Below are positions 18,233-28,540 of a stretch of DNA of 49,432 nucleotides, piece after piece; the first letter of the stretch is position 1; the number at the start of each line of letters is the position of its first letter. This stretch comes from Pyropia haitanensis (lineage: Eukaryota > Rhodophyta > Bangiophyceae > Bangiales > Bangiaceae). The position numbers were made by a program, and so were the translations under genes. The stretch covers positions 1 through 49,432 of the forward strand of contig SDUX01000142.1 in NCBI GenBank assembly GCA_008729055.1, read 5' to 3'. A model generated the notes under the pieces. The model made no database searches. It was not told the DNA's origin and worked only from the letters and a program-made list of their open reading frames with translations.

Positions 18233-19993
18233 ATGGCGGGCGCGGAAGACTCTCCCGCCGCGCCGTTTGTACCTGGGGAGGGGGAGCGGATGCGTCCCCC
18301 TTTGGGCGGAGTACCCCCCAGGACGGGCAGCGTGGATGAGTCGGGTCGCCAGGGGCGACCCCCTCGGCGTTCGGCCAGGTTCCGACCCGCGCCATCCTCC
18401 GTCGACTCGAGCGGAGGTCGCCCTCCTCCGGCGGGTGTGCCGAGCCAGACTCCGGCTCAGGTGCCCCTACCGGAGGATGATGATACTCTCTTCGGCACGG
18501 GACTGCCGGCCTTTGGTGCTGGGGGCAGAGGCTCCGTACCCCGGGACGGCGAGTCCGCGCCCCCTTTGGTTCCGGAAGGACCGGGCGGTAGCTCAAGTCG
18601 AGCTCCGCCGGGGTCCACCGGGAGCCTGGATGCCAGTGTGGTGACAGCCATCGCACAAGTTGTGCGTGAGGAGGTGGGGCGGGCGCTACAGGAAAAGTCT
18701 CCTGCGCCTGGGCAGGCCTCCCGGCATGAGCGGCGTGGGGAGCAAGTTGCTCCCCGCCGAGAGTACCGTTCCCGTTCGCCTGCCCACTCGAGCGAGGCGT
18801 CGAGTGGGGAGGAGGCCGTCCGACATGGACGGCAGGAGCCAAGGGAGCGTCCCAAAGTCCGGGAGATTCCCAAGAAGATCGTGGTTAACAATCCTCTATA
18901 CGCCGACGTCTTCGACTGTGAGACGTACGCGTTGGGCAACAAGTCGGTGACCTACACGAACCTCCAGGCCCATACTCTGGGCCGGCGCAAGAAGGACGTG
19001 GCTCAGTCCTTTGGGGTCCGGTCTGAGTGGGACGGGACCCCGCCACTGAAGGTCTTCCAGTTTTTGCATAAGTTCGCAAAAGCTTGTGATGACAATGATG
19101 TCTCTGAAGCAGAGGCGTTCTTTATGCTTCAGGACTTCACCAAGGAGCCACTCCGCTCCGAGGTGATGAGCGTCATGCCAAGTCGGCATGGCGGCAACCC
19201 CGGTGAGGTCTCCTCCTACTTGGAGTTGATCAACTGGGTGTTGCGCTACCACGCGGACGAGGCGTCTCTCGCCGCGCAGGTAGAGGAGTATAATCGTGCC
19301 ACCCAGAGTGAGGGTGAGGACGAGCGGACGTTCGCTGAGAGACTCCGTCAGCTGAACGTCCTTTGTGGATTTATTCATCCACAAGGCGTCATCAAAGGGC
19401 GTTTTGTGGAGGGTGTCCACCGTTCCGCTCGCGCGACTGTGCGCGAGCGCAACACGCCTGGCATGACGCTGGCCGAGTTGGCCCGCGTCGCCCAAACAAA
19501 GGGCGAAGAATACCGTTGGATCGTGTCTGACCAACGGAAGGAGCGAGAGAAGGAAACCAAGAGCGCGGAGGCGACTCGCCTTCGTCGCGCGGCCAGGGCG
19601 GCCCAGTACCCTCGGGCACGCCCGGCTGTGGCTGCTACCTCGACACAAGAGGAAGCAGATGTCGTGGTGGCCATCCCGGAAACTCCCCAGGGAAAGGCGA
19701 CGCCACCGACATCGAAGAGCGACCGGCCGTGTTGGCAGTGCTCAAAGACGGGTCACTGGGCTTCCCAGTGCCCCGCCTTGGACTCGCGTCTGCGAGCCAT
19801 CTTGGCTCGCAGCATGAGTATTGGGACCCGGGGAACTCCCCCGAGTTCCCGCTCCAACCCGACTCGGGTTGGTGCCATCACCCAACACGGGCCGGAGGGA
19901 ACTGACAAGAGTCTTGAGGAGGGGGAGGCACCCACCTCAAGCTCGAGTGAGAGTACCCCTTCCTCATCCGACTCGGGTGAGGGAAACGCCTAG
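18233..19993 (+). CDS. gag: Element B Gag (586 aa, CCHC knuckle)
   Basis: It starts at ATG 18233 (MAGAEDSPAAPF) and stops at TAG 19991-19993. A disordered Pro/Gly/Arg-rich N-terminal third precedes a capsid-like domain (about residues 210-430) with YADVFDCETYALGN, LKVFQFLHKFAKACDDND and FAERLRQLNVLCGF. The zinc knuckle CWQCSKTGHWASQC (CX2CX4HX4C) comes next, then a Ser/Thr-rich acidic tail. It builds the particle and binds RNA. The last codons contain the slippery sequence that passes ribosomes into pol. The frame is intact. Confidence 0.92.
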   Translation: MAGAEDSPAAPFVPGEGERMRPPLGGVPPRTGSVDESGRQGRPPRRSARFRPAPSSVDSSGGRPPPAGVPSQTPAQVPLPEDDDTLFGTGLPAFGAGGRGSVPRDGESAPPLVPEGPGGSSSRAPPGSTGSLDASVVTAIAQVVREEVGRALQEKSPAPGQASRHERRGEQVAPRREYRSRSPAHSSEASSGEEAVRHGRQEPRERPKVREIPKKIVVNNPLYADVFDCETYALGNKSVTYTNLQAHTLGRRKKDVAQSFGVRSEWDGTPPLKVFQFLHKFAKACDDNDVSEAEAFFMLQDFTKEPLRSEVMSVMPSRHGGNPGEVSSYLELINWVLRYHADEASLAAQVEEYNRATQSEGEDERTFAERLRQLNVLCGFIHPQGVIKGRFVEGVHRSARATVRERNTPGMTLAELARVAQTKGEEYRWIVSDQRKEREKETKSAEATRLRRAARAAQYPRARPAVAATSTQEEADVVVAIPETPQGKATPPTSKSDRPCWQCSKTGHWASQCPALDSRLRAILARSMSIGTRGTPPSSRSNPTRVGAITQHGPEGTDKSLEEGEAPTSSSSESTPSSSDSGEGNA

Positions 19994-20037
19994 CCGCTGG
20001 AGTCGAGTTGACCCCACAGACCTCGGCGGCAGGTCAA
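19981..20037 (+). promoter_or_regulatory. -1 ribosomal frameshift signal between gag and pol
   Basis: GGGAAAC at 19981-19987 is a canonical XXXYYYZ heptamer in the correct phase (gaG GGA AAC in gag). Shifting back one base enters the pol frame, which is closed by a TGA one codon before the heptamer. After a 5-base spacer, GCCGC (19993-19997) can pair with GCGGC (20026-20030), and TTGACC (20008-20013) can pair with GGTCAA (20032-20037). The order of the four arms is that of a pseudoknot. The gag stop lies two codons after the heptamer. Confidence 0.75.
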
Positions 20038-21826
20038 GGGGAACTTCACCCGACACCGACTCATGGGCGGGTGAAGCTCTTACGACGCCCTCGAGGGGTG
20101 AGACCTCAAGGCAAGGCCCCCTCGCGGCGATACGACCCAAGTCGGATCGTATCTGTCTTGGTAGGGAGTAACTACCAAGTCGCAGCCAGACTTTGGCTGT
20201 ATGATGGGTACGAGTTTGCTTCCCGTGTCATAGTCGACACGGGTTCGCCGGTATCCCTTATCAGGCAAGAGTTGTTGCCTGAGGGAGTCGAGGTGAGTCA
20301 AGTTGACCGCTCGACATGGCGTATGTTTGATGTTAATGGGGGACTCCTCCCCATTGTGGGTTCAATTGCATTGAGTGTATGCATTGGGTCATACCAGACT
20401 GAGGTGACCTTTGGGGTTGTACCACGCATGTCGGTCCCAGTACTCCTGGGTACCGACTACGTGGACACCCACGTACCCGAAGTCCGGGGACCCGAAGGGT
20501 TTATTCGTATGCTCAATGGGGAAACTGTCCCCATCTTGCGTAAAGGGGCCACTGTCTCCCCGAAGACTCCCAAGCCACGGGAGAGTCCTCGTAAGACAGA
20601 TGGCAGCACTGAGTCGGTGCATGTGCTCAAGGGAGTGTGCATTCCTCCCCGGTCGAGGACGTATGTACAAGTTCGTACATCGTTTCAGGGAAATGGGTTT
20701 GTATTCCCCCTCGACAAGACATATGAGAAGCACCAGGTGCAAGTTGCACCTGGACCCATGACTTGTGGGACTGACCAGACCTGGGTCGTCGAGGTCCTCA
20801 ACGTGTCGAAGACTCCTCGACGCATCCCCCGTGGGATGAAGATAGCGAGCATCTCCACCCACGAGGGAAATGTCACCGCTGTGACTCAACAGCAGTGGAA
20901 GGCGATGGAGGAGAAGACTCCCTTTCCTCCAGACCCAAAGCCGTCGGCAGACTCGCCGACGGTGCACCGGGAAAATGTCCCGAAGTGCCTGCATGATCGC
21001 TTGGATAAACTCATCCAAAAGCACCACAAGTTGTGGAATGGTGACCTTGGACTCATCAAGGCCACCGAACACAGAATCGTGTTAAAGCCCGGGGTCAAGC
21101 CAGTCCGCTTGAACCCCTACCGTATGGGCCCTGCCTCTCGGGAACTTACCCGGAAGCAGGTCCAACGGATGAAGGACCTTGGGGTCATTGAGCCCAGCTC
21201 AGGCGAGTGGGCCAGCCCCATAGTCCTGGTGCCCAAACCCGACGGCACCATGCGGTTTTGCATTGACTACCGCAAGTTGAATGAACGGACGGTAAAGGAC
21301 AGTTACCCTTTACCCCGTATGGACGATTGCCTCGACTCACTTGGTGAGGCAAAGTTCTTCTCCACGTTGGACTGCAACGCGGGGTACTGGCAGATCCTCA
21401 TACGTAAGGAGGATCGGCCACTCACGGCCTTCACGTGTCACTGTGGAGTTTATCAGTGCGTGAGGTTGCCGTTTGGGCTATGCAATGCACCTGCGACTTT
21501 TCAGCGTGCTATTGACATGATACTTGCCGGAGTCAAATGGCAGTATGCCCTCGTCTATTTAGACGACATCATTGTGTTCTCCGGAACTGCCGAAGAACAC
21601 TTGTCCCACTTGGACAAGGTGTTCACCCTGCTGAGTAGGGCAGGAGTGACACTGAAGCCAGCCAAGTGCCACCTCTTCAGTAACGAGATGGCCTACCTAG
21701 GTCATGTGGTTCGACCAGGTAGCATCAGTGTCAACGAGAAAAACCTCGTGGCACTGCGTCGGGCAAGTTACCCCTTGACGCAGACACAGCTCAGGAGTTT
21801 TCTGGGCATGTGCAATGTGTACAGAC
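19981..21826 (+). pseudogene. pol: Element B Pol, 5' part: protease and most of RT
   Basis: Entered by -1 frameshifting, this frame encodes the protease motif RVIVDTGSPVSLI and an RT with the blocks FCIDYRKLNERTVKDSYPL, FFSTLDCNAGYWQI, LPFGLCNAPATFQRAI and the catalytic YLDDIIVFS. It runs up to FLGMCNVYR. There an 827-bp hAT insertion begins (21827), after which the same protein resumes at 22662. In the ancestral state the frame across the insertion was continuous, as the equivalent GMCNVYRRF in element A shows. Confidence 0.9.
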
Positions 21827-22653
21827 CAGGCCCTACCATACGTATATGCCGAGTGAGTGTTTTTTCAGGTGTAAGGGTCCTCAAACCCATACGCAGCTCC
21901 CTTTTCTTGCCCTACAGACTCATACGTTGTCGATGAGACGGCAGCTGATCATACTTGATACCATTTCTGAGTAAGGGTTTGCTCTGCAGTGGGAGCTTTT
22001 CTCTGTGAGCCCGTTCAAGCTTTGGTGAGCCGGTCTGCCGCCCCCCCTCCCGGTACCGGAACAGAGGCGACCGGGGGAGCGTGACGTCCCGCGGCCCTCC
22101 CCCCCCCCCCCCGGCCACCCCCCCCCCCATCGAGCGCTGACCGAAACAACAGCCCCCCCGCCCCCAGTCCCGTTCGGATGAACGTGAGCTGCTTCTGTCC
22201 CCCGACCCTCCCCCCCCCCCCTTGTGGCGCGCGCGGATCGCATGGGCAGCGTCGCTGCCCTTTTCGCGCCAGTGGTCGAGTGCCGCCCTGAGAGTCCAGT
22301 CACCGTACTGTCCCCCGAGACTCGCCGGCTGTCGGCTCTCAGGCAGCACGTCATCACCCCCCCCTTCAGAGCTCCTGAGAAGGGCACCAACAGCGCGCTT
22401 TTTTTCTGGCTGACAACGGCTCTCAAGAGCGTGCTCTCCTGCAATCGTGATCACGCAGAATCCAGATCCGAACGATCGATGAGCAACTTGCACACTCGAA
22501 TTTCTATGGATATGAAACACTCATACTTCTGCAGAACAAACATTTGCGCACTCGTACGCATTGCAAAAATGGGCCACAACCCTCATATTCGCTTGCGCGC
22601 ATGGAGTCCAGGATCATACTCAATCCCAAAAGTGATACCTATGACAGGGCCTG
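21827..22653. mobile_element. Non-autonomous hAT-type DNA transposon inside element B RT
   Basis: The 827-bp insert has terminal inverted repeats CAGGCCCTACCATACGTAT (left) and CAGGCCCTGTCATAGGTAT (right end, reverse complement), 16 of 19 matching. It is flanked by the 8-bp duplication GTACAGAC at 21819-21826 and 22654-22661. Eight-base duplications of pattern nTnnnnAn and CAGG-like ends are hallmarks of the hAT superfamily. The interior has several long C runs (22090-22220) and no transposase-like frame; a short frame near 22230-22500 is unrecognised. It would need a transposase supplied in trans. Confidence 0.85.
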
Positions 22654-24806
22654 GTACAGACGCTTCACGGCGAACTTTGCCAAAGTGTCTGCACCCTTGA
22701 ACCGCTTGGTAAGTCCCAAGCGGCCCAAGCGCCTCGACCCTCCGACCCAAGAGGAGCGAGAAGCGTTTGAGAGGTTGAAAGAACTTCTTTGCAACCCGCC
22801 GGTGTTGGCCATCCCCAGACTCGGGGCCATTACATCATTGATGTGGACGCGAGTTACGACCAACTTGGTTGTTGCTTGCTCCAACAACAGACCACGGGCG
22901 AGTACCTGCCCGTGGGCTACTACAGTAAGGGCCTGTCCCCGGCACAGAAGAACTACACTGTGACGGAGCTGGAAGGCCTGGGCGTAGTATGGGCAGTCAC
23001 CATGCTACGACCCTACATCGAAGGAGGGAGGTTCCTCGTTCGATGTGATCACCGAGCCCTGAAGTGGATACTTACCACTACAGCGTGCTCGAACAATCGA
23101 CTCAATCGATGGCGACTTCGCCTCGCTGAGTTTGACTTCGACGTTGAGTATAAGTCGGGTCATAAACATGCGGTTGCGGACGCGATGTCACGCATACCGG
23201 CGGATGGGTACGACTCAGTTCCCATCCCAGAGGAAATCCCTCATGTGGAAGTCACCACACGGTCAGGGTCAGTACTCGACCCGAGGCGGCCGGAGATGGC
23301 CCGCCTCCTACCCCTGCCTAAGGACAAACTCGTCCAGGTACAAGAGTCTGACAAACTCTGTCAGCAACTCAAGAAGGAGTTGGACAGTCCCGAACCAACT
23401 CGGTTCTTCTTGAGTGAAGACGGCATTTTATGCCGGCGGGGACATACCCAAGGAGAACAACAAGTTGTTGTTCCTGAGAGTCTGAGGAAGGACATCCTCC
23501 AACGGGAACACTCCTCACCGTTGGGTGCCCACCCAGGGTCGACTAAGTTATATCAGACCCTGAGGAAAAAATATTATTGGCCATCACTTGTGGCTGATGT
23601 GTATGGGCATGTGGCCTCGTGCGCGACTTGCGCACAAAACCGACTCATGGAGGCCAGAGAGACGTCCACTATGCGCCTCTTCCCTGCGACGGAGCCGTTC
23701 GCAGCGATTGCTGTGGACCTACTTGGTCCACTGCCTCGGACACCAGAAGGGTATGAGTACCTTCTGGTGATGTGTGATCGCTTTACTAAGCTCACACGGG
23801 TGGCCCCACTCAAGGACACCACTGCCTTGGACGTCTTGAGCGAGTTGCTCGACGTCTGGATAGCCAGTTATGGTATCCCGGACTCTGTCCTTTCGGACAA
23901 CGGACCGCAGTTCGCGTCCGTCCTATACCAGGGAGTCCTGAAGATGCTCGGGGTGGAAACAAACTACGCCACCCCGTACCACCCCCAGACTAATGGGCAG
24001 GTGGAGCGCTTCAATAAGGCACTAGTGCGCCAGTTGCGTCACTATGTGCACGACCATGTAGTCACATGGGCGCGCTACGCGTCACTGCTCGTGACAGCGT
24101 ACAACTCCCAAGTGCACAGTAGCACGGGAGAGGCACCGTTTGCCTTTGTATGTCCACGGCGACTCAAGCCAGTGGCCATTGAACGCCTCACCCAGACTGA
24201 GGGTGACGCGTCGACCCAAACTCCGGGTCAAGCTAAGGCCGCCCTCCTCCATAAGTTGGAAGAGATGATACCCCTTGTCCAGAAGACCATGGACAAGGCG
24301 CAGGCGAGGTACAAAAAGAATTTCGACATCCGAGTTCGGAGTCGACGTACCCCCTCCGAGTTGGAGAGTGGGTGTACGTGAATGCCCATGACAAACCGGG
24401 CGGGAAATTGGTCTTCAAGACTCTGGGACCATATCAAATATTGAAGACGGATGGGCGTCGGTTGACCATCGAGAGTGACGATGGCATCCGTACCATCAAT
24501 GGGAATCACGCAACTCGCGCTCCCGAACCACCCGAGGGAGACCCAGCTTGGGCTCGGGCACTCAAGGCATGGCAAGTCCCAGCCTTGCCGTCAACTTCCA
24601 ATAAGCCAATGGAAGCCGTGTTCGATAAATTCGTCGGACACGGGTACGATGAATCGGGGCGACTCATGCTCCGTGTCAGATGGTTTGGGTATGGGTCGGA
24701 GTCCGACACATGGGAATATGTGGAGGACCTTCCAACTGAGAAGGTCCGTCGGTATTGCCACGTGGCAAAAATACCTATGAGGCGTCGCCCAACTCAGGCG
24801 ACGTAG
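22654..24806 (+). pseudogene. pol: Element B Pol, 3' part: RT end, RNase H, integrase, chromodomain
   Basis: It resumes at RRFTANFAKVSAPLNRL after the hAT insert. RNase H shows IIDVDASYDQLGC and VRCDHRALKWIL. Integrase shows the zinc segment ending CATCAQN, the core DLLGPLPRTPEG, LSDNGPQFAS and the VERFNKALV block. A GPY-like LGPYQILKTDG and a chromodomain (VFDKFVGHGYDESG...DTWEYVEDLP) follow, ending at TAG 24804-24806. Two further frame changes are seen: near 22825 in a G run before HYIIDVDA, and near 24352 in a C run before the VGEWVYVN segment. Each is explained by one missing base, so they could be sequence errors. With the hAT insert, pol is not functional as read. Confidence 0.9.
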
Positions 24807-25169
24807 CCAGAGGTACGTCACCCCCACCCCAAAGTCGGGGAGGGGGATGACTCCCCCCACTGAGTCAAGTAGGGGGGAGGTGTCACAGTCGATACCAACA
24901 AAACAAAATTCTTCTTGATCATTAAGGGGGGGGACACGACCCACGCCCCCGCCGACATCTTGACCAACTTGGTGATGTAGAGCTCTGGAGGGGGGACACG
25001 ACCCACGCCCCCCGTCACCACCCCTTGACCGACTTGGCGAGGGCGAGCTCCGCGGGAAGTGGGACGACTCCACCCACGACCCGTAACACCTCCCCCGACT
25101 CAAGCACATAAAAAGACAAAAGAAAAAAAAAAAAAAAAAAATAATGATGGGGGGGGGGGGGAACCGACT

Positions 25170-25520
25170 CGCGTCACCCCCACCGACGGCCGCCCGACCC
25201 AGGGGCGGAAGAGAAAGCAGCACCCCCACGGACAGCCGCCCGACACAGAGGCGGACAGGGACGACACACGCCCCACCGACGAGCGCCCGACCCAGAGGAA
25301 GGGGAGGGAGACACACGCCGACCGCCGGCCGCTCGAGCCAAAGGCGGAGGAGGAGGACAACACCACCCCCCCACCAAGAACGGACGAGACACCACCCCGA
25401 CCGCCGGCCGCCCGACACAGCGGCGCAGGAAGAGGGAGACAACACCCCGACCGCCGGCCACCCGACCCACGGGAAGAAGAGAAAGCACCACCCGCCGACG
25501 GCCGCACGACGCCGCAGGAG
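25170..25520. repeat. Degenerate minisatellite around the motif GCCGCCCGAC
   Basis: Variants of GAC-GGCCGCCCGACCCA followed by a purine-rich GGCGGAAGAGAAAG-like part recur at irregular spacing of roughly 45-75 bp, about seven times. Confidence 0.6.
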
Positions 25521-25888
25521 GAAGGGAAGACCCACACCCGACCGAGGAGGGAGGGGAGCGCGCGCCCGACACAGGGGCCGGGAAGGGCGGAGCAGCGCCC
25601 CGACCGCCACCCCGCACCCCAGACACCAAGGGGTAAAAGGGGAAAGAAAAGGGGAGAAGCGCCCCGACCGGACAGCCCCGGGGGAAAACTTCCACCCCGG
25701 GGGAAGCGTCACCCCGACCTGGGTGAGGCGACGGATATGGGGGCGGTGTGGCAACTCACCCCCCGCCCCCCCCCGGCACCTGAGGAGCCCGAGCCCAGTT
25801 GGCTCGGTGCCCCCCTGGAGATACTCCTCCTGCGTGTCCCTGGAAACTCCCAGGAACAGCAACAGGAGGAGGTGCCCGTTATGTGCGA

Positions 25889-26020
25889 GGTGTGCCGAGT
25901 GGGCACACCCCGCACCCTGCACGAGGTTTGCCGAGTGAGCACACCCCGCGCCCCGCGTGTGGCGTGCCCAGGCGGTACGCCACGCCCCGCACCCGGCGTG
26001 CCAAGGCGGCACGCCAGGCC
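25889..26020. repeat. 36-bp tandem repeat, each unit a hairpin
   Basis: Four units start at 25889, 25925, 25961 and 25995. Each has an inverted repeat: GGTGTGCC/GGGCACACC, GGTTTGCC/GAGCACACC, GGCGTGCC/GGTACGCC and GGCGTGCC/GGCACGCC. The third and fourth keep pairing while changing sequence. Confidence 0.75.
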
Positions 26021-26398
26021 CTCGGAGGGAGGGGGGTGATGAGTCACCACGCCCCACCCCTCGCGGGAGGTTATGTGGAAGGGGGGGGTGCGGGCGGACA
26101 CTGCACTAGCCCCCCCCCCTGGCACGGCCCACGCGACCCGGGCCACGAGATGTGCTCGACCGCCCCGGGCGCGGGCGGGCCCGCGCGACACGCGTGTGTG
26201 GGCGTGGCGCCCCCGGCCCCTACGTGTCCCTCACGACACTGGGCCAGATCTTTCCGTCCACCCAATGAGGTGCGAGCGTCACGAGTTGTGATCCTCGTAT
26301 CCTTAGCCCCCCCTACCTGGGGAGATGCAATCTCACCACCCCCCGGGAGATCTGCAAGTGGCAGATGATTGGACGTCCGCCGGGACGGCTGGACTGTT

Positions 26399-26411
26399 GA
26401 GGAGGGGGAAA
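26399..26411 (+). promoter_or_regulatory. Polypurine tract of element B
   Basis: GAGGAGGGGGAAA-type purine run ends directly at the 3' LTR, the expected plus-strand primer site for cDNA synthesis. Confidence 0.8.
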
Positions 26412-26931
26412 TGTGACAAACCCCGAATCTGGGTTTGAATATTCGGAGCAAGTGGCTCAGAATTGAGATTGGATTTCACCCGACCCATGAGTGAAATATT
26501 CCGATTTCAGCTCGAAATTCCGACTGGGACTTTCGGCACCCCATTTGCAGAGTATTGCAGTGGTTCGTATCTTGGGGATTTTTGCGCGGGAGCCAGACGG
26601 ATTTCTACGCTTGCTTGCTTTGATTGTGGAGCCTTTTTATTGGGTGGTCTGAGTGTTCATTTTTTGCGTGTTTTGCGAGGGGTGTGCGCGCGCATGCGTG
26701 CACACGAGGGGTTATATGCGCGGGACAGCAAGGCGGGGAGGGCCCCCCTTGGCTGCGAAGTAAACTCCGTCTGGCTCCGACACATCTTGTTCGTGCCTTG
26801 GCGAGTCGGCCACTCGTCACACGCAAGTCGCGTGTTGGTGTTGCACGGGTTGCTTCCGGTGTTCCAAGTTGGGACCCGAGCGTGCGTGTTCCGCCCCACA
26901 AGTTGTGGGTCGGCGTAGCCGTACTGCTACA
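26412..26931 (+). repeat. 3' LTR of element B (520 bp)
   Basis: Same sequence as 17405-17925 as far as I compared, except one C fewer in the run before ACAAGTTGTGG. It is followed by a G run that includes the target duplication. Confidence 0.93.
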
Positions 26932-28480
26932 GGGGGGGGGCCGCGGCCGACGAGGCCGCCGTTGATGGTGCAGGCGGCGGCGGCGGCTGCAGCGGCGGGG
27001 GGGAGGGGGGGGGGGCGTGGGGGTGGGGGGAAGTGGCACCAGGGGCACCCCCGTGGGGGGGGCATTCCCGGGGGCGGCGGCGGTGCCCGTCCTCTGGGCC
27101 TGCGTCGCGGCCGCCGCGGCGCCGGCGGTGGCGACCGCGGCGGGCGCCGCGTTTTGGGGCCCCGCCTTCCTGCTGGCGCTCGCGGGGCTGGGGGGCGGGG
27201 GTGTACCGGGCGGGGCGAGCGCCGCCGCCGCCGCCGCCGCCGCCCCTGCCTGGCCCGGCGCCGAGGCTGACGTGAGGGGGTGGTGGTGCCCCGCCCGCGG
27301 GTGTCCGCCGCCGCCCGTGGTGGCCACCGCCGTGTTGCCGACGGGGGTGGGCGTGACCGCTGCCGTGGCGGCGCTGCTGCTGCGGGCGCTGGTGGAGGGG
27401 GCAGCGGCGGAGGCGCCGCCGCCGAGGGGGGGGGGGGGGGGGGGAGTGGGGTGGCGGCGTGGCGTCTGCCCGCCCGGGTGGGCGCGTGGGGGAAAGGAGC
27501 CCGGTCCGGGCTGCCGTCCCTGCCGACCGCGACGCGGTGCAGGGGGCGATCGCGGCGGCGGTGGCGGCGGCCGTTGCCGCGCTGGGCGTCCCGTGGTGGT
27601 GGTGCCCGCCGCGGGCGGCAGTGGCGGCGGCGGCGGCGGGGGCGGCGGCGGCGGCGGCAGGTGGTCGCCGCCCGGCACGGTGGCGGCGGAAGGGGATGCC
27701 GCGGCCCCCACCTTCCCCGCCACCGTGGGCACCCGCGGCGGCGCGCTGCCGGTGGCGCTCGTGGGGCGGTTGGGGACCTCCTCCTCGCCGGCGCCGTGGC
27801 GGTGGCCCCCGCTATTGCCGGGTGTGGCGGCGGCGGCGGCGACGGCGACAATGGTGACGATGACAACGCCGACCCGGGGCGGTCCGCGGCGGTGGCGTTT
27901 GCGGCGGCGGCGGCGGCGGCGGCGCGGGCGCCGGGCCTGGCGCCCGCGGTTGCTCCCGCCATGGTCGCGGTGGCCTCCGTCCTGGGTGCGGGGCGCGACG
28001 CCGCCGAGGCGGCGGCCCGCGTCTCCGCCGTGACCCCCGCCCTCCTCGAGTGCCTGGCGGGGGCGGCGGCGGCCGCCGCCTCCTCGGCCCGCAACGGCGG
28101 CGGCCTGGACCGAGGCCAGGAGCCGGCGGCGGTGGCGGCGGTGGCGGCGGTGGCGACGGCGGTGGCGCGGCTGGCCGCCGCCTCCCCCGCCGCGGCGGGA
28201 GCGCTGCTGGCGGCGGGGGCGCTGCGGCAGCTGGCGGGGGCCACCTGCGCGGGCTGCTCGCCGCCCGCCCGGGGGGGGGGGGGGGGCGGGGGGCGGGGGG
28301 GAGTAGGGGAAGCCCCCCATTTTCTCCTACCCCGCCGCCCACACGGCGGGGTGTGGCGCGGTATCGGCCGAGCAGGAGCTGTGGGTGGCGGTACTGGGCG
28401 TGGGCGGGTGCCTTATTGCCGCCGCGGGGCGGGTGGGCGGCGCGGGGGGGTGTGGGGGTGGGGGGAGGGGTGCGAGGGGT
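26932..28480 (+). pseudogene. Ala/Gly-rich host protein, C-terminal part after element B
   Basis: Coding-like DNA with strong third-position G/C continues from the element B flank, but the open frame changes several times, mainly at G runs (27426-27445, about 28270). Segments that look like real protein include VPVLWACVAAAAAPAVATAAG, MVAVASVLGAGRDAAEAAARVSAVTPALLECLAGAA, VARLAAASPAAAGALLAAGALRQLAGATCAGC and AVSAEQELWVAVLGVGGCLIA. The alternating Ala/Leu/Val helices are armadillo-like, but I do not recognise the family. It runs into a (GGT)n tract and the satellite array, and no clear stop is visible. Confidence 0.35.
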
Positions 28481-28490
28481 GGGAGGGGGG

Positions 28491-28540
28491 GGTAGTGGTG
28501 GTGATGGTGGTGGTGGTGGTGGCGGCTGGGGGGGGTGGAA
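28491..28540. repeat. (GGT)n-rich simple repeat at the satellite edge
   Basis: GGT/GTG triplets with a few interruptions, immediately left of the satellite array. Confidence 0.8.

Larger units (their letters stand above)
24807..26398. other. Element B 3' region: repeats, no confident gene
   Basis: An imperfect direct duplication of about 63 bp (GGGGGACACGACCCACGCCC...) spans 24926-25045. A poly-A run (about 25122-25142) is followed by a 12-13 base G run. A degenerate GC-rich minisatellite lies at about 25170-25520 and a 36-bp hairpin repeat at 25889-26020. Long open frames on both strands exist but have repetitive, low-complexity products and non-ATG starts, so none is called. Unlike element A, no convincing antisense gene is seen. 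Confidence 0.55.
17405..26931 (+). mobile_element. Element B: Ty3/gypsy chromovirus, full length but interrupted
   Basis: 9,527 bp with LTRs at 17405-17925 and 26412-26931, flanked by GGGGG on both sides (ambiguous because the target is a G tract). Order: 5' LTR, primer site, gag (18233-19993), pol (from 19981), a 1.6-kb 3' region, polypurine tract, 3' LTR. The chromodomain at the end of pol places it with chromoviruses; protein divergence from element A is large. The two LTRs differ mainly by one C in a C run (5 versus 4), implying a recent insertion. RT is broken by an 827-bp hAT element, so it is no longer autonomous. Confidence 0.94.

Noticed and set aside
25059..26039. 326-codon plus-strand Arg/Pro/Glu-rich frame
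   Set aside because: It starts at GTG, is made almost entirely of degenerate repeats, and a competing long frame exists on the other strand.
24591..26057. 488-codon minus-strand frame in element B 3' region as an antisense gene
   Set aside because: The product is low-complexity, driven by GC-rich minisatellite and homopolymer tracts, overlaps pol and lacks a convincing start.
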